Source of the DNA: Croceitalea dokdonensis DOKDO 023
GTDB taxonomy: Bacteria > Bacteroidota > Bacteroidia > Flavobacteriales > Flavobacteriaceae
Length of the DNA: 64,000 nucleotides
Assembly (NCBI RefSeq): GCF_001306415.1
Contig: NZ_LDJX01000007.1
Span: 157,608 to 221,607 of the forward strand
Direction: 5' to 3'
Within the stretch, counting starts at the first letter, position 1. Every line of letters begins with the position of its first letter. Below the pieces are notes generated by a model. The model searched no databases and was not told where the DNA came from. It saw nothing but the letters and a program-made list of their open reading frames with translations. A program made the position numbers and the translations under genes. Below, one piece after another: positions 62,331-64,000 of this stretch.

Positions 62331-62518
62331 AACGACTCGGCTAAGCGTAGTGCGGAGGCAAGGAAACCTTTCGTTTCCGTCTACGCACGAAGCTAAAGCT
62401 TATTGTTTTGCTTTTTCTTTTTTGTTTCAAAGCTAAATCCATAAGATTTAGCGACTTCATAAATATACACAGACCTTTCGATTTTGCCCAAAAGTCCGCA
62501 TTACGTTTAGGCTTTGTT
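62331..62518 (-). repeat. attC-like site L (long class)
   Basis: 188 bp. Outer arms GGCTAAGCGTAGTGCGG and CCGCATTACGTTTAGGC pair. The triplicate motif is GCTAAAGC (62392), GCTAAATC (62432) and GATTTAGC (62445). It closes the last gene unit before the IS30 copy. Confidence 0.85.
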
Positions 62519-62522
62519 GGCA

Positions 62523-63071
62523 TTAGTATTTTTTTCGCGCATTGCTCCGTATTTTGTCCATTAACTCTTTAGTTAGCAAATCTTTATGCTTTTTGGAGTC
62601 CGCTACAAATTGAAATTTATGTCTTTTGTCTTGATAATCAAATGAGATGAAATTATTTCCTCCATAACTTCTATTGGCATCGCCATCTGAATGAAAATTT
62701 ATTCCTCGACCCTTAAAGTCGTAGACATTAAATTCAATATTTGTCATATCAGCAACTTGAAACTTTTTTGAGTGATTTATTGTGATTTCATTTTCATCAA
62801 ATGTTATAAATCCACGTATTATTCTATTTTCGCCGTTGTATGCAAATAGACCATATAACCAACCAATTCCTACAGAGATAAAAAGTCCAATCATCACATA
62901 ATTGAACAATTCGGTATCCCCAATGTTTATGTCATAGCTTTCAAATATTTTAATGACAATTAGAAGAATTCCAATTCCAGCGATACCAGTCCAATAAAAT
63001 TTTTGAGAAAGTCCTACGTCATATTTTGACTTTTTTTGGTCGAGGACTAATTCGTATGATGGTGCATTCAA
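62523..63071 (-). CDS. Cassette membrane protein, possibly truncated by IS30
   Basis: 182 aa read from TTG 63071. Two hydrophobic segments (WTGIAGIGILLIVIKIF and YVMIGLFISVGIGWLYGLFA) precede a beta-rich tail (GFITFDENEITINHSKKFQV). This is the same layout as the 173-aa cassette protein at 54362-54883. The frame stays open into the IS30 end (63075) with no ATG, so the native first codon may have been displaced by the insertion. The stop overlaps the core of site L. No unit-start repeat (expected GTTGGCATT) is visible to its right. Confidence 0.72.
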   Translation of the reverse strand: MNAPSYELVLDQKKSKYDVGLSQKFYWTGIAGIGILLIVIKIFESYDINIGDTELFNYVMIGLFISVGIGWLYGLFAYNGENRIIRGFITFDENEITINHSKKFQVADMTNIEFNVYDFKGRGINFHSDGDANRSYGGNNFISFDYQDKRHKFQFVADSKKHKDLLTKELMDKIRSNARKKY

Positions 63072-63115
63072 GGCCTTAACGCAACAAACGTTGCTAATTG
63101 ATTATGGTTCAATTT

Positions 63116-63172
63116 AATTTTTTCTTTCCAAAGAGCCTAGTTTTTTTGAAGGCTTTTCGGAAAGAAAAAATT
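63116..63172 (-). terminator. Hairpin terminator of the IS30 transposase
   Basis: AATTTTTTCTTTCC (63116-63129) and GGAAAGAAAAAATT (63159-63172) form a 14-bp stem with additional AGCC/GGCT pairing inside the loop. It directly follows the stop codon on the minus strand, and the arm itself supplies the T run. Confidence 0.75.
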
Positions 63173-64000
63173 ATGTGGTGTTTTGGGCAATGACCTCCAA
63201 TGGTGTTCTGTACCCCAACACCTTTCTTGGCCTGTTGTTCAGTTTTTGTTCAATGGTTTTGAGCTGTTTTTCGTTCATGTTCCCAAAGTCGGTCTTCTTG
63301 GGCAGGAAACGTCTGATGAGCCCATTGGTGTTTTCGTTGGTGCCACGTTCCCAAGACGCGTAGGGATTGGCAAAATAGATGTCCATTTTGGTTGATTCCG
63401 ACAGCCATTTGTGGTCGGCCATTTCGGTACCGTTGTCGTAGGTCATTGTCTTTTTCAGTTGACTGTCAAAACGGTTCAGTTCTTTGGCAAAGGCTCTGGT
63501 CACGGATTTGGTCTTTCTGTTTTCAAGGCCGATGATAAGGGTATATCTGGACTTTCGCTCCACGATGGTTCCAATGGCGGATTTTTGGCCCTTGCCTATG
63601 ACCAGGTCACCTTCCCAATGTCCGATTTCCTGTCTGTTTTCAATATGTTCGGGTCTTTGTGATATATTTATTTGGTCTTTGATCTTGGAACCTTTCTTAC
63701 GCCTGGGTCTGGGTTTTCTACGCCTGGATTTTTGGTAGGGCAGCAGCTTTATGAGCTTTTTGTTAAGGCTGGCCTGTGGATGGGAATAGATGTGGGAGTA
63801 AATGGCCTCGTGGGATATGGTCATCACTGGGTCGTTGGGATAATCGATTTTGATTCTGCCTGAAATTTGCTCTGGTGACCAGTTTTTCAAAAGTGATTTA
63901 TAGACATAGAACCGCAGTAGGGAATGTGTCCCTATTTTATCTAAATTACGCTTGTTCAGGTAGTCGTCCTTGGCCAGCCAATGGGCAAGAGAAGCATCAT
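63171..64000 (-). CDS. IS30-family transposase (5' end outside window)
   Basis: At least 276 codons remain in the window; the frame is open to the edge (residues DASLAHWLAKDDYLNKRNLD near the top), so the start lies beyond it. The DDE catalytic residues are visible in GHWEGDLVIGKGQKSAIG, TYDNGTEMADH and WERGTNENTNGLIRRFLPK. The missing N-terminal helix-turn-helix should resemble the fragment at 53993-54151. It catalyses cut and join of the IS ends. Confidence 0.93.
   Translation of the reverse strand, partial: DASLAHWLAKDDYLNKRNLDKIGTHSLLRFYVYKSLLKNWSPEQISGRIKIDYPNDPVMTISHEAIYSHIYSHPQASLNKKLIKLLPYQKSRRRKPRPRRKKGSKIKDQINISQRPEHIENRQEIGHWEGDLVIGKGQKSAIGTIVERKSRYTLIIGLENRKTKSVTRAFAKELNRFDSQLKKTMTYDNGTEMADHKWLSESTKMDIYFANPYASWERGTNENTNGLIRRFLPKKTDFGNMNEKQLKTIEQKLNNRPRKVLGYRTPLEVIAQNTT

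Larger units (their letters stand above)
54187..63074 (-). other. Integron-like gene-cassette array (12 attC-like sites, no integrase seen)
   Basis: Eleven complete units plus one truncated at each end lie head to tail on the minus strand. Each unit is one gene (or gene pair, or no gene) closed by an attC-like palindrome at its 3' end. For every complete unit the first bases after the upstream GTT are complementary to the bases before AAC of its own site, over 9-18 positions (for example GTTGTAACAC at 55991 with GTGTTACAAC at 56371). That relation is expected if the unit once circularised. Gene starts mostly lie 8-50 bp from the upstream site and stops within about 15 bp of their own site. 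No intI-type gene is in the window, so it resembles a cluster of attC sites lacking an integrase. Confidence 0.85.
63075..64000 (-). mobile_element. IS30-family insertion sequence (right end outside window)
   Basis: It begins with the terminal inverted repeat CTTAACGCAACAAA (63075-63088), contains a strong hairpin at 63116-63172 and the transposase, and continues past the window edge. It points the same way as the truncated copy at 53993-54186. Confidence 0.85.

Noticed and set aside
54223..62518. A CRISPR array, because of many similar repeats
   Set aside because: The repeats are 120-190 bp, imperfect and palindromic, and are separated by whole genes of variable size, with no short unique spacers and no cas genes.
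62341..62523. A 60-codon reading frame on the minus strand
   Set aside because: It lies wholly within attC-like site L, and equivalent frames break in the other sites.
53993..64000. A simple composite transposon formed by two IS30 copies
   Set aside because: The left copy is only a 5' remnant and both copies interrupt cassette genes, so the IS elements inserted into an existing array rather than forming it.

Overview
The window reads as the chromosome of a marine member of the Flavobacteriaceae (Bacteroidota). The evidence is a SusC/SusD pair with clustered sulfatases and glycoside hydrolases, a nusB-DUF1573-yajC cluster, a DUF3276 protein, a cyclophilin-FKBP fusion, many lipoproteins, and Bacteroidota-type -7 promoter elements (TAnnTTTG) in front of several genes. 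No rRNA, tRNA or CRISPR array was seen.

Positions 1-26300 hold core and housekeeping genes: a sigma54-type response regulator, polyphosphate kinase 2 overlapping an M28 peptidase, the cyclophilin-FKBP protein, a cold-shock protein, a 1-Cys peroxiredoxin, a DinB-like protein, a GNAT/thioredoxin pair, a DUF885 protein, a bile-acid/sodium symporter family protein overlapping a PlsC-like acyltransferase, an M14 peptidase, an ABC exporter, nusB-DUF1573-yajC, a Gfo/Idh/MocA oxidoreductase, peptidase T and a DUF1800-DUF1501 pair.

Positions 26554-53969 form a polysaccharide utilization locus (PUL): GH78, two sulfatases, SusC, SusD, a GH5-like enzyme, GH3, a reverse-strand sulfatase, an SGNH esterase, a sulfatase-GH78 fusion, a DUF5060 hydrolase, a heparinase II/III-type lyase and a second GH5. 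Two rhamnosidase modules, four sulfatase modules and a uronate-lyase-type protein point to a sulfated rhamnose- and uronate-containing algal polysaccharide, most plausibly ulvan or a relative (inference). No unsaturated-uronyl hydrolase (GH88/GH105) and no local regulator lie in the window.

Positions 54187-63074 are the most unusual part: an integron-like gene-cassette array without an integrase in view. Twelve long imperfect palindromes (attC-like, 123-192 bp from AAC to GTT) separate short, AT-rich genes that all lie on the minus strand. In all eleven complete units the first 9-18 bases of the unit are complementary to the start of that unit's own attC-like site, the relation expected if each unit was once a circular cassette. 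The matching sequence differs from unit to unit and only the GTT/AAC core is shared, so the sites do not fit the usual GTTRRRY core. Cargo includes a HigBA-type toxin-antitoxin pair, several secreted proteins of unknown function, two proteins with two membrane segments plus a beta-rich tail, a beta-propeller protein and two units with no convincing gene.

The array is bounded by IS30-family sequence on both sides: a 5' remnant at 53993-54186 that cuts a cassette gene after eight codons, and a nearly complete copy from 63075 past the window edge that sits against the first codons of the last cassette gene. The array therefore probably continues beyond the window.
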